Assembly (NCBI RefSeq): GCF_003311645.1
Contig: NZ_QEST01000162.1
Coordinates: forward strand, 32,154-96,153
DNA length: 64,000 bases
Source: Streptomyces sp. PT12
Lineage (GTDB): Bacteria; Actinomycetota; Actinomycetes; Streptomycetales; Streptomycetaceae
Direction of reading: 5' to 3'
Shown piece after piece: positions 8,150 to 17,196 of the stretch. The notes beneath the pieces were generated by a model. That model had not been told where the DNA came from. It did not search any database and was given only the letters and a program-made list of their open reading frames with translations. Position 1 is the stretch's first letter. Each line of letters opens with the position of its first letter. Made by a program: the position numbers and the translations under genes.

Positions 8150-10378
8150 ATGAAACCGCTCGGGCCGACAGATCCTCAACGAGTCGGCCAATACCGGCTG
8201 CTGGGGAAATTGGGCGCCGGCGGAATGGGCAGTGTCTATCTCGCCCGCTCCGACCGCGGGCGCACGGTCGCCGTGAAGCTGGTCCAGCCCGAGCTCGCGG
8301 CACAGCCGGAGTTCCGCCGCAGGTTCCAGCAGGAGGTGGAGGCGGCCAGGCGCGTGGGCGGCGAGTGGACCGCGCCCGTGCTCGGCTGCGACACCGAGGC
8401 GGAGACGCCCTGGGTGGCCACCGGGTACGTCGCCGGGCCCTCGCTTCACGAGGTCGTCGCGCACACCTACGGGCGGCTCCCCGAGCGCTCGCTGCGGATC
8501 CTTGCCAACGGCCTGGTCAAGGCGTTGCGCGACATCCACGCCGCGGGCCTGGTGCACCGCGACCTCAAGCCGTCCAACGTCATGATCACGATCGATGGCC
8601 CCCGCGTCATCGACTTCGGCATCGCCCGCGCCCTTGAGGCGGGCGGCGGAGGGCTGACCAGGACGGGCGCCGCCGTCGGCTCGCCCGGCTTCATGTCGCC
8701 CGAGCAGTGCCGCGGCGAGGTGCTGACGACCGCGAGCGACATCTTCTGCCTTGGCTCGGTGCTGACGTTCGCGGCGACCGGGTCCACGCCGTTCGGCGAC
8801 GCCAACAGCGCCATGACCGCGCTCATGCTGCGGATCGTCCAGGGCCAGCAGGACCTCAGCGAGGTGCCCGAGGGGCTGCGCGGCCTGATCGAGCGCTGCC
8901 TGGCCCAGCACCCGGCCGACCGGCCCGAGCTCGACGAGCTGATCGCGCTCACCGAGTCAGACCCGGCCGACGAGGAGCCGTGGCTGCCGGGCGCGCTGGT
9001 GGCCAAGCTCGGTCGGCACGCGGTCGAGCTGCTCGACTCCGAAGACCCGCTCCAGGCGCCGCCCAAGCCCGCGAACCAGCCGACGCCCGCGATGCCGCAG
9101 GTCCCGCCGACGCCCGCGCCGCCCACGGCCATACCCGCGCCGCCGCAGAGCGCGCCCACGCAGATCGCCGCCCCGGCCACGCCGCCGCCGTCCCCGCCGC
9201 CCTCGCCACACCCCAACGCCCCGGCCGACCCGATGGCGACGATGACCGCGCAGATGCCCGGCTATGGCACCCCGCCGCCCGCGGGCTATGGAACGCCCCA
9301 GCCCGGTGGCGGCTATGGCACCCCGCCGCCCGCCAGCGGCTACGGCTATCCGCAGGCGCCCGGCACGCCGGGCTACGGCTCGCCCGAAGTGGGCGCGGTC
9401 CAGGGCCCCTACGGCCCCGGCTACCCCGGTGGCGTGCCACCTGGCGGCCAGGGTCCTGGCCACCGCGGCGGCGGGAACCGGAAGAACGTCACCTGGCTCA
9501 TCGTCGCCGCCGTCGCCGTCTTCGCGCTGGCCGCGGGCGTCGCGGTGATGTCCATGAGCGGCGGCGAGGACGACCCGGACGACGACGGGGCGGCCCAGCC
9601 GATCCCGGCCCCGGACGGCCCGACCGACGGCCCCACGGACGACCCGACCGACGACCCGACCGACGACCCCACCGACGACCCCACCGACGACCCGGAGCCC
9701 GGTGGCGGCACCGTCGGCTACCAGTTCATCGGCGCGTGGGAGGGCGAGGTGTTCAGCGACGGCGAGTCGCGGGGCTGGTTCCAGCGGATCGAGATCAACG
9801 AGGGCTCCGCGGGCGAGACGGTCGCCACCCAGTGGACGCTGCTCAGCACGCTGCTGTGCACCGAGGAGTCCGAGCTGGTCTCCGGCGGTGACACGCTGAC
9901 CCTTGAGGGCACCGGCACCACCAACACCGTGCCGTCGAGCGACCCCGACCGCTGCGAGCCCTATGGCGAGCAGACGATCGAGGCCCAGAGCGACGGCACG
10001 CTGCTGTGGTCCGCGGGCTCGCTGACGGCCGAGCTGACGATGTCCAACCTGTCCCAGAGCGGCGACGGCATCCCGATCGCCGTCTACCAGAACACCTACG
10101 AGGGGCCCGACTGGGACGTGACGATCGCGCACAGCGCCTCGGCTGGCGAGGTCGCGGCCACCTACACCAACGGCACCTGCACATGGGAGTCGCACATGGT
10201 CGCCAACCCCACGGACACGATGATGGTGGGCCCGGCCGAGGCGACGTCGGGCGACTGCGACCCGCTGCCCTCATACACGATCACGTGGACGCTCGAGGCG
10301 GGCGAGAGCGACGCCCAGGAGCTCCAGTTCACGGGCTTCGGCACCGACGACTCGTTCACGGTGCAGTACACCGGCTGA
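8150..10378 (+). CDS. Receptor-type Ser/Thr protein kinase with DDPT-repeat stalk
   Basis: Third tandem kinase, 742 aa, start ATG at 8150 after AAGGGGAG. The kinase core is intact (GAGGMG, Lys43, HRDLKPSN, DFG, SPGFMSPEQ). A Pro/Gly/Tyr-rich linker with repeated GYGTPPP units follows. After it come one membrane helix (VTWLIVAAVAVFALAAGVAV), an acidic stalk made of tandem DDPT units, and an outside domain in two related halves (YQFIGAWEGEVFSD and IPIAVYQNTYEGPDWD). This resembles the outer domain of the second kinase, suggesting a common ligand type. The gene ends just before a very strong hairpin, so the kinase cluster probably stops here. Confidence 0.93.
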   Translation: MKPLGPTDPQRVGQYRLLGKLGAGGMGSVYLARSDRGRTVAVKLVQPELAAQPEFRRRFQQEVEAARRVGGEWTAPVLGCDTEAETPWVATGYVAGPSLHEVVAHTYGRLPERSLRILANGLVKALRDIHAAGLVHRDLKPSNVMITIDGPRVIDFGIARALEAGGGGLTRTGAAVGSPGFMSPEQCRGEVLTTASDIFCLGSVLTFAATGSTPFGDANSAMTALMLRIVQGQQDLSEVPEGLRGLIERCLAQHPADRPELDELIALTESDPADEEPWLPGALVAKLGRHAVELLDSEDPLQAPPKPANQPTPAMPQVPPTPAPPTAIPAPPQSAPTQIAAPATPPPSPPPSPHPNAPADPMATMTAQMPGYGTPPPAGYGTPQPGGGYGTPPPASGYGYPQAPGTPGYGSPEVGAVQGPYGPGYPGGVPPGGQGPGHRGGGNRKNVTWLIVAAVAVFALAAGVAVMSMSGGEDDPDDDGAAQPIPAPDGPTDGPTDDPTDDPTDDPTDDPTDDPEPGGGTVGYQFIGAWEGEVFSDGESRGWFQRIEINEGSAGETVATQWTLLSTLLCTEESELVSGGDTLTLEGTGTTNTVPSSDPDRCEPYGEQTIEAQSDGTLLWSAGSLTAELTMSNLSQSGDGIPIAVYQNTYEGPDWDVTIAHSASAGEVAATYTNGTCTWESHMVANPTDTMMVGPAEATSGDCDPLPSYTITWTLEAGESDAQELQFTGFGTDDSFTVQYTG

Positions 10379-10393
10379 CGGGCGGGGCGAGCA

Positions 10394-10439
10394 CACGACG
10401 AGCGGGCCGGGCGCGGGGGCGCCCGGCCCGCTCGTCGTG
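10394..10439 (+). terminator. Strong hairpin terminator after the kinase cluster
   Basis: A perfect 21-base-pair inverted repeat (10394-10414 with 10419-10439) around a GGGG loop begins 15 bases after the third kinase stop. It has no U-tract, as is common for terminators in high-GC actinobacteria. Confidence 0.8.
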
Positions 10440-10519
10440 GGATTGGCGGAGGAGTGGGAGACGCTGACCGTATGAGGGCGACCGGATAGAGGTTCATCCT
10501 GTGCGGGAGCCGGACCCGT

Positions 10520-10762
10520 GGGCGCGCGTTGCGGGCGGGGCGCTCGCGTTCGTGGACGGTGAAGATGACCGGCGTCTGGGGCGCGGCTTCCTCGAACTGG
10601 TGGGCCAGGGCGAGCGCCTTCTCCAGCTCGGGCCGCACCTTGACGCGGGTACCGATCCGCTCGGAGAAGCTCTTGTGGCACTCCGCCCGGCGGAGGGCTT
10701 CGAGCTGGCTGGCCAGCTCCTGGCGGGCGGTGGACGTGCGGGCGTTACCCGATCCGGATCGG
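10520..10762 (-). pseudogene. Resolvase/invertase-type recombinase, N-terminal fragment with frameshift
   Basis: The minus strand encodes a recognisable serine-recombinase N-terminus: GNARTSTARQELASQLEALR, then SERIGTRVKVRPELEKALAL, then TPVIFTVHERERPARNA. This corresponds to the GYARVST-type start and VHELKRLARN-type helix of the family. The frame in which the protein should begin reads ATC CGG ATC GGG and then hits TAA. One extra A at about 10745 would explain this, since deleting it restores IRIGYARTST. The reading frame also loses all similarity after about 10525, so roughly the last half of the catalytic domain and the DNA-binding region are absent. It is the remnant of a mobile gene. 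Confidence 0.72.
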
Positions 10763-10935
10763 CCGCTCGGTGGGGGGCGCGGGCATGGCGGCGAGTGCGG
10801 GGCCCTGCCGCCAGGGTCGGCCGGGGCGCCGGTCGGCGGGGAAGAGCCTTGGGTGGTTGCCCGGCGGATCTTGTGGCCGTCTGATGGCCGACTCGTTGCG
10901 CGGGGCTGGGCGGAAGTAGCTGCCGGACGCCGTCG

Positions 10936-11433
10936 TCAGGGCCGGTTCGGGTCCGAGTGCACCACCAGGAAGAGCGACCAGGCGGGCGCGGCTGGGTCGT
11001 CCGGGCGGGCGGCGAACTCTTCCAGCAGATCCTTGAGCCGGGTGCGGAACTCCTCCATCTGCGGCGGTGGCAGGCGCAGCGCCATCCTGATGCCCTCGGC
11101 CTCGGTCGCGGGAACGAGGGCGAGTTCCTCCAGGAACGCGTCGAGCATCGACCGGTCCAGCGCGGGCGTTTCGAGGTGCCAGCTCTTGCGCGTCGCCAGA
11201 TAGGGGATCTCTCGTGCGCCGCGCGCGCCGCGCCGTTCTTCCTGCGCCTCCAAGAAGCCGGTGCGGACCAGCGTTCTGGTGTGGTGCAGCACGCTGGCCG
11301 GGTCTCGACCGAGGATCGCCGCGATCTCCTTGTTCGTGTGCGGCTTCCGCACGCAGATACGCAGGATGCGCAGGCGGAGGGCGGAGGCGAGTGCCTTCGC
11401 CTCCGCGTCGGTCGCCGGCCGGCGTTCGGTCAT
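10936..11433 (-). CDS. ArsR-like winged-helix regulator
   Basis: About 165 aa, starting at the ATG at 11433. A winged helix-turn-helix is visible near residues 10-70 (ASALRLRILRICVRKPHTNK, then EIAAILGRDPASVLHHTRTLV, then a wing after GFLEAQEE). The rest is helical with a Pro-rich hinge; I see no metal-binding cysteines, so a metal sensor is unlikely. It is divergent from the methyltransferase at 11595 with a perfect inverted repeat in the spacer, which is the expected operator. The start follows TAGGCT by seven bases and has no clear Shine-Dalgarno. A start further upstream (11505) is less likely because it would run through the operator. Confidence 0.84.
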   Translation of the reverse strand: MTERRPATDAEAKALASALRLRILRICVRKPHTNKEIAAILGRDPASVLHHTRTLVRTGFLEAQEERRGARGAREIPYLATRKSWHLETPALDRSMLDAFLEELALVPATEAEGIRMALRLPPPQMEEFRTRLKDLLEEFAARPDDPAAPAWSLFLVVHSDPNRP

Positions 11434-11440
11434 GATCAGC

Positions 11441-11446
11441 AGCCTA
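11441..11446 (-). promoter_or_regulatory. Candidate -10 box (TAGGCT) of the ArsR-like gene
   Basis: TAGGCT lies seven bases before the ATG on the minus strand. A possible -35 (TTCAAC, plus-strand positions 11465-11470) is 18 bases further upstream. The message would be leaderless. Confidence 0.48.
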
Positions 11447-11480
11447 CTGAAGAGGGGGCAGCCCGTTGAAGGGCCGAACG

Positions 11481-11508
11481 CGAGTGATTGACAAAACTCA
11501 ATCACTCG
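11481..11508. promoter_or_regulatory. Operator: perfect 11-bp inverted repeat
   Basis: CGAGTGATTGA and TCAATCACTCG are exact inverted copies separated by six bases (CAAAAC). The site lies between the divergent ArsR-like gene and the methyltransferase. Its size and symmetry fit a winged-helix dimer. It covers the likely -35 of the methyltransferase promoter and lies just upstream of the regulator's own promoter. Confidence 0.75.
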
Positions 11509-11516
11509 TCCAGGGT
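11488..11516 (+). promoter_or_regulatory. Candidate methyltransferase promoter inside the operator
   Basis: TTGACA (11488-11493) is followed after 17 bases by CAGGGT (11511-11516). The -35 is inside the inverted repeat at 11481-11508, so binding there should block transcription. Confidence 0.5.
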
Positions 11517-11594
11517 ACCGCTGTGCCCCTCACAGCCGGGGGATCCGCAGATCGCCCGCCACGCCCACCGTGGCCCGAACGAACGAGGTCAACC

Positions 11595-12428
11595 ATGCCG
11601 AACCGTCCCGGAACCACCGGCGGGAGGGCCGCTCCCGAGAGCCCTGCAGAACAGGCGGATGTCCCACCGAACCGGCAGATGGCGTCCTGGGTCAGTCCCG
11701 TCGAGGCTCCTCCGGGGCCCGGGGAGAGGGTGAACGACTACGACAGTTTCGCCGAGGCGTACGCGGCCGGGAACGAGACCAGCCTCCTCAACGCCTACTA
11801 TGCGCGCCCCGCGATAGTGGACTTGGCCGGCGACGTGGCGGGCCGCCGCATCCTCGACGCCGGCTGCGGCGCCGGCCCCGTGGCCGCAGACCTGCGCGAG
11901 CGGGGCGCCGTCGTCGCCGGCTTCGACTCCAGCGCCGGGATGCTGGAGCTGGCCAGGCGGCGGCTCGGCGAGGGCGTGGTGCTGGAACGCGCCGAACTGG
12001 GCGGCCCGCTGCCCTTCGCCGACGCCGGGTTCGACGACGTCGTCGCCTCCCTGGTCCTGCACTACCTGGAGGACTGGACGACGGCCCTGGCCGAACTGCG
12101 GCGCGTGCTGAAGCCCGGCGGCCGCCTCATCGGGTCCGTCCACCACCCCTTCGTCCAGCACATGACGGCACCGCCAGGAACCGACTACTTCGCGACCCGC
12201 TCCACCTCCCAGTGGTGGGAACTCGGCGGCACCAAGCACCTGATGACCTTCTGGGACCGGCCGTTGCACGCGATCACCGACGCGTTCACCGCGGCCGGCT
12301 TCCGGATCGACGTCATCAGCGAACCGGCCCCGGGGCCCGGCACCCGCGAACGGTTCCCCGAGGTCTTCGAGCAGAGGGAGTCGGGCAAGTTCCTGTGCTT
12401 CCTGTTCTTCGTCCTCACGAAGGCGTGA
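11595..12428 (+). CDS. Class I SAM-dependent methyltransferase
   Basis: Transfers methyl from S-adenosylmethionine; substrate unknown. The protein (277 aa from the ATG at 11595) has a Ser/Pro-rich N-terminal tail of about 45 residues. The Rossmann methyltransferase fold follows: motif I ILDAGCGAGPV, the acidic end of strand 2 in GFDSSAGMLELARRR, DVVASLVLHYLEDW, and the LRRVLKPGGRLIGSVHHPF motif typical of ubiE-like small-molecule methyltransferases. A shorter start at MASWVSPVEA is possible. It is divergently paired with the ArsR-like regulator and its operator, so it is probably induced when the regulator leaves the operator. Confidence 0.88.
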   Translation: MPNRPGTTGGRAAPESPAEQADVPPNRQMASWVSPVEAPPGPGERVNDYDSFAEAYAAGNETSLLNAYYARPAIVDLAGDVAGRRILDAGCGAGPVAADLRERGAVVAGFDSSAGMLELARRRLGEGVVLERAELGGPLPFADAGFDDVVASLVLHYLEDWTTALAELRRVLKPGGRLIGSVHHPFVQHMTAPPGTDYFATRSTSQWWELGGTKHLMTFWDRPLHAITDAFTAAGFRIDVISEPAPGPGTRERFPEVFEQRESGKFLCFLFFVLTKA

Positions 12429-12469
12429 CCTCCGCCCGTAGGCGCGGGCCGTCGGCCAAGGAGCCGACT

Positions 12470-12730
12470 TCACGCACGCCTCGTACGGCGTCGCGGATTC
12501 GGCAGCAGCGTCGCGGCGGCAGCCGTCACCCGCGCGAGGCCCCCGTCGCGTTCGCCGTCCTTGCCCTGCTTCTCCTCAGCGGCGATGGCGCCCTGGAGGT
12601 GCTTGGTCGCCCACCACCGCCACTCGGTGGCCAGCGGCGCGGGCAGGTCCCGGGGCAGCTCGACGGCGTCCAGCAGCTCGGCCGGGCGTCCGGCGGCGGC
12701 CTTCGCGGCGGCCGACAGCTCCGCCTTCAT
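12470..12730 (-). CDS. Small hypothetical protein, 86 aa
   Basis: Begins MKAELSAAAKAAAGRPAELL and continues with WRWWATKHLQGAIAAEEKQG, ending in a basic tail RRRTRRA. Predicted to be helical and soluble. Its ATG overlaps the TGA of the preceding small frame (12727-12882) as ATGA, so the two were probably translated together. I do not recognise a family. The composition (Ala-rich helix, Trp pair, basic tail) and setting suggest a phage or plasmid-type gene. It is convergent with the methyltransferase. Confidence 0.5.
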   Translation of the reverse strand: MKAELSAAAKAAAGRPAELLDAVELPRDLPAPLATEWRWWATKHLQGAIAAEEKQGKDGERDGGLARVTAAAATLLPNPRRRTRRA

Positions 12731-12882
12731 CCGGGCAGGACCTTCTGGTAGCAGTCCCAGCGGCGCGGCTTCTTCTTCGCCGCCGCCTCGGGGGTGACCA
12801 TCACGGTGTGCCCGCACTCGGGGTAGGTGTAAAAGACGGGGTACCCGACGCACTCGCGGCAGGCCGCAACGTCGCCGTTCTC
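12727..12882 (-). pseudogene. Cys-containing small ORF without a clear start, probable 5'-truncated gene
   Basis: The frame ending at 12727 codes for CRECVGYPVFYTYPECGH, then KKKPRRWDCYQKVLPG, with good codon bias. The two Cys pairs could be a small zinc-binding unit. Upstream of about 12882 the frame runs antisense to the pterin dehydratase promoter region, loses its character and offers no sensible start. The beginning of the gene was therefore probably lost in a rearrangement. It overlaps the next small ORF as ATGA. Confidence 0.42.
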
Positions 12883-12946
12883 AGCCCTGGGATGCCGCGG
12901 TCGGACAGGAGTTGACCGATGTGCTCGCGCCGGTGACCGAGAGGGG

Positions 12947-13197
12947 ATGACCGTGGCGGATTCGCCCGTTCTCCTGACCGAGGAGGAGATCGCCGAAGGG
13001 CTCCGGCGCGTGCCCGGGTGGTCGCGGCAGGGCGAGGAGATCACCCGCACCTTCGGCATCCGCTACCACGGCGGGGGGCGCTGATCGTGCATGTCGCCGA
13101 CGTGGAGCGGCTGATCGGCCACCACGCGGACATCGATCTGCGTTGGGACACCGTGCGGTTCGCGATCACGACACACGGCGCACGCCCCCTCGACTGA
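12947..13197 (+). pseudogene. 4a-hydroxytetrahydrobiopterin (pterin-4a-carbinolamine) dehydratase, frameshifted
   Basis: The ATG at 12947 follows a good GAGAGGGG site. The first frame reads LLTEEEIAEGLRRVPGW and then ITRTFGIRYHGGG before stopping at 13082. The next frame continues the same protein: ALIVHVADVERLIGHHADID, then LRWDTVRFAITTHGA, stopping at 13195-13197. These are the standard PCD segments (FGIRYHGG followed by VALIVHVA). A run of six G at about 13072-13077 where GGGGTGG would be expected implies loss of one T. The C-terminal helix is also shorter than usual. Pterin recycling from this copy is probably lost, unless the sequence is in error. Confidence 0.75.
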
Positions 13198-13214
13198 CGC
13201 CAGGCATGACGGAA

Positions 13215-13248
13215 CGCCCCCGCGCGGCGCGGCTCGCGTGCGGGGGCG
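13215..13248. terminator. Hairpin between the pterin dehydratase and purA
   Basis: CGCCCCCGC (13215-13223) pairs with GCGGGGGCG (13240-13248), with further pairing possible inside the loop. It lies between two convergent genes and could serve both. The 13249-13396 stretch after it holds nothing I can support. Confidence 0.55.
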
Positions 13249-13396
13249 CGGTCACCGGTCGATCACCCGATACTCGGTGAGCGGGGCGTCGGGCTCGTCG
13301 GTCGCCAGCCCCGCGCGTCGCGGCCGTCCCCGCACCAGGGGCAGCGCCATCACGCGCGTGACCGCGGCAGCCACGCCGGACGGAAGGGCGGGCGCG

Positions 13397-15611
<2,215 letters not shown>

Positions 15612-15613
<2 letters not shown>

Positions 15614-16163
15614 AGGTGGACTCGGCGCGGAAGGCGCGCCAGCGCTCCAGGACGCTGCCGAGGTCGTCCCGCAGGAACGCCAGGAACGCCGCCGTCTCCT
15701 CCATCCGCCGCCCCGCGCGCGATGTCGGGCCGACCGCGTCGAGGCCCGCCTGCATGGTGCTCACCCAGCGGGTGAGCAGGGTGTCGCGGTTGGCGACGGC
15801 CTCGTACCACACGTCGTGGTGGAGCCGGTAGCGCTCGCGGCGCGAGCCCGGCTCGCTCTCCCTGCCGATCAGGTGCACCTGCTCGAGATAGCGCTTGGCG
15901 CCCGAGATCGCGGCGGGGGACACATGAAGCCGCTCGGCCAGCTCGGCCGAGCTGAGGGAGCGCTCCTCGGACACCAGCAGGCAGGAGAAGATCCGGGCGG
16001 CCATGCGCGGCATCCCCGCGCTCGCCAGGTCGCCCGCGAACCTCTCGACCCACTGGGCCATGGCCTCCGTGTACGGGGGTGACTGCGGTGCCTCCTCCCG
16101 GGGGCCTTCCTCCCGGAGACCCTCCTCCTCGGGGCGCTGCACGGGGACATCGTGATTGATCAC
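15612..16163 (-). CDS. GbsR/MarR-type winged-helix regulator
   Basis: 183 aa from the GTG at 16163, with GGGAGG eight bases upstream. The N-terminal tail is Glu/Arg-rich. The winged helix spans about 40-110 (MPRMAARIFSCLLVSEERSL, then SSAELAERLHVSPAAISGAKRYLE, then a basic wing PGSRRERYRL). A helical dimerisation tail (VWYEAVANRDTLLTRW onwards) follows. This architecture matches the GbsR-like MarR relatives that control exporters. It is divergent from the ABC exporter, and the perfect palindrome at 16210-16225 between them is its likely operator. Confidence 0.85.
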
Positions 16164-16209
16164 CTGGCCATCCTCCCATTGGTGTCCCGGGGATTGACGC
16201 TTCCCTAAC

Positions 16210-16225
16210 TTCACAAATTTGTGAA
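16210..16225. promoter_or_regulatory. Perfect 16-bp palindromic operator
   Basis: TTCACAAATTTGTGAA is a perfect palindrome, strikingly AT-rich for this genome. It lies between the divergent regulator and ABC genes and covers the -35 of the ABC promoter. This is the arrangement expected for MarR-type repression. Confidence 0.82.
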
Positions 16226-16238
16226 CCAACTGTAGATT
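16210..16238 (+). promoter_or_regulatory. Promoter of the ABC exporter operon, leaderless
   Basis: TTCACA (16210-16215) and TAGATT (16233-16238) are 17 bases apart. The ATG at 16246 lies seven bases after the -10, so transcription should start at or near the start codon. The -35 is the left half of the operator. Confidence 0.65.
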
Positions 16239-16245
16239 CAAAAGC

Positions 16246-17196
16246 ATGAACACGGCAAGCGACGCCATCACCGTCAGCGGTCTGGTGAAGACCTTCGGCC
16301 GCACCCGCGCCCTTGACGGCCTTGACCTGGAGGTGGGGACGGGGGAGGTGCACGGCTTCCTCGGGCCCAACGGGGCCGGGAAGTCCACCACCATCCGCGT
16401 CCTGCTGGGGCTGCTCCGTGCCGACGCGGGCACCGTCTCCCTGCTCGGCGGCGACCCCTGGAACGACGCCGTCCAGCTGCACCGCAGGCTCGCCTATGTG
16501 CCGGGCGACGTGGAGCTGTGGCCCAATCTGAGCGGGGGTGAGGCCATCGACCTGCTCGCCAGGCTGCGCGGCGGCCTCGACGCCGAGCGCAGGGCCGAGC
16601 TCGTCGACCGCTTCGACCTCGACCCGACCAAGAAGGGCCGCACCTACTCCAAGGGCAACCGGCAGAAGGTCGCGCTCATCGCCGCCCTCGCGTCGAACGC
16701 CGAGCTGCTGCTGCTCGACGAGCCGACGGCCGGGCTCGACCCGCTCATGGAGGTCGTCTTCCAGGACGTCATCGCCGAGGCCAAGGACGCGGGCAAGACC
16801 GTGCTGCTCTCCAGCCACATCCTCGCCCAGGTCGAGAAGCTGTGCGACCGCGTCAGCATCATCAGGCTCGGCAAGATCGTGCAGTCGGGCACGCTCAGCG
16901 AGATGCGGCACCTCACCCGCACCAGCATCGAGGCGGAGACCGCCACGCCGGTCACCGGGCTCAACGAGCTGCCAGGCGTGCACGACGTGCGCGCGGAGGG
17001 CGGCAAGATCCGCTTCGGCGTCGACGGGAACCACCTGGACGGCGTGATCCGCCACCTGGCGGGCTTCGGCGTCCACAGCCTGGTGAGCCACCCGCCGACG
17101 CTGGAGGAGCTGATGCTCCGCCACTACGGCGACGAGCTCGAACACAACGGGCACAACGGGCACAACGGGCAGCGCGCCGCGGGGGCCTCGCGATGA
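16246..17196 (+). CDS. ABC transporter ATP-binding protein (drug-export type)
   Basis: 316 aa. Walker A is [10 protein letters not shown], the Q-loop follows in [10 protein letters not shown], the signature is an atypical YSKGNRQKV, and Walker B is [12 protein letters not shown]. The C-terminal part is the regulatory tail of multidrug/antibiotic exporters (CcmA-like). The C-terminus carries a small [10 protein letters not shown] repeat encoded by three 9-bp copies. It overlaps the next gene as ATGA. Together with that permease it should form a drug or metabolite exporter controlled by the divergent MarR-type regulator. Confidence 0.93.
   Translation: MNTASDAITVSGLVKTFGRTRALDGLDLEVGTGEVHGFLGPNGAGKSTTIRVLLGLLRADAGTVSLLGGDPWNDAVQLHRRLAYVPGDVELWPNLSGGEAIDLLARLRGGLDAERRAELVDRFDLDPTKKGRTYSKGNRQKVALIAALASNAELLLLDEPTAGLDPLMEVVFQDVIAEAKDAGKTVLLSSHILAQVEKLCDRVSIIRLGKIVQSGTLSEMRHLTRTSIEAETATPVTGLNELPGVHDVRAEGGKIRFGVDGNHLDGVIRHLAGFGVHSLVSHPPTLEELMLRHYGDELEHNGHNGHNGQRAAGASR

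Noticed and set aside
4121-10378. PASTA repeats in the outer domains of the kinases
   Set aside because: The outer parts are not of PASTA type; no repeated PASTA signature is visible.
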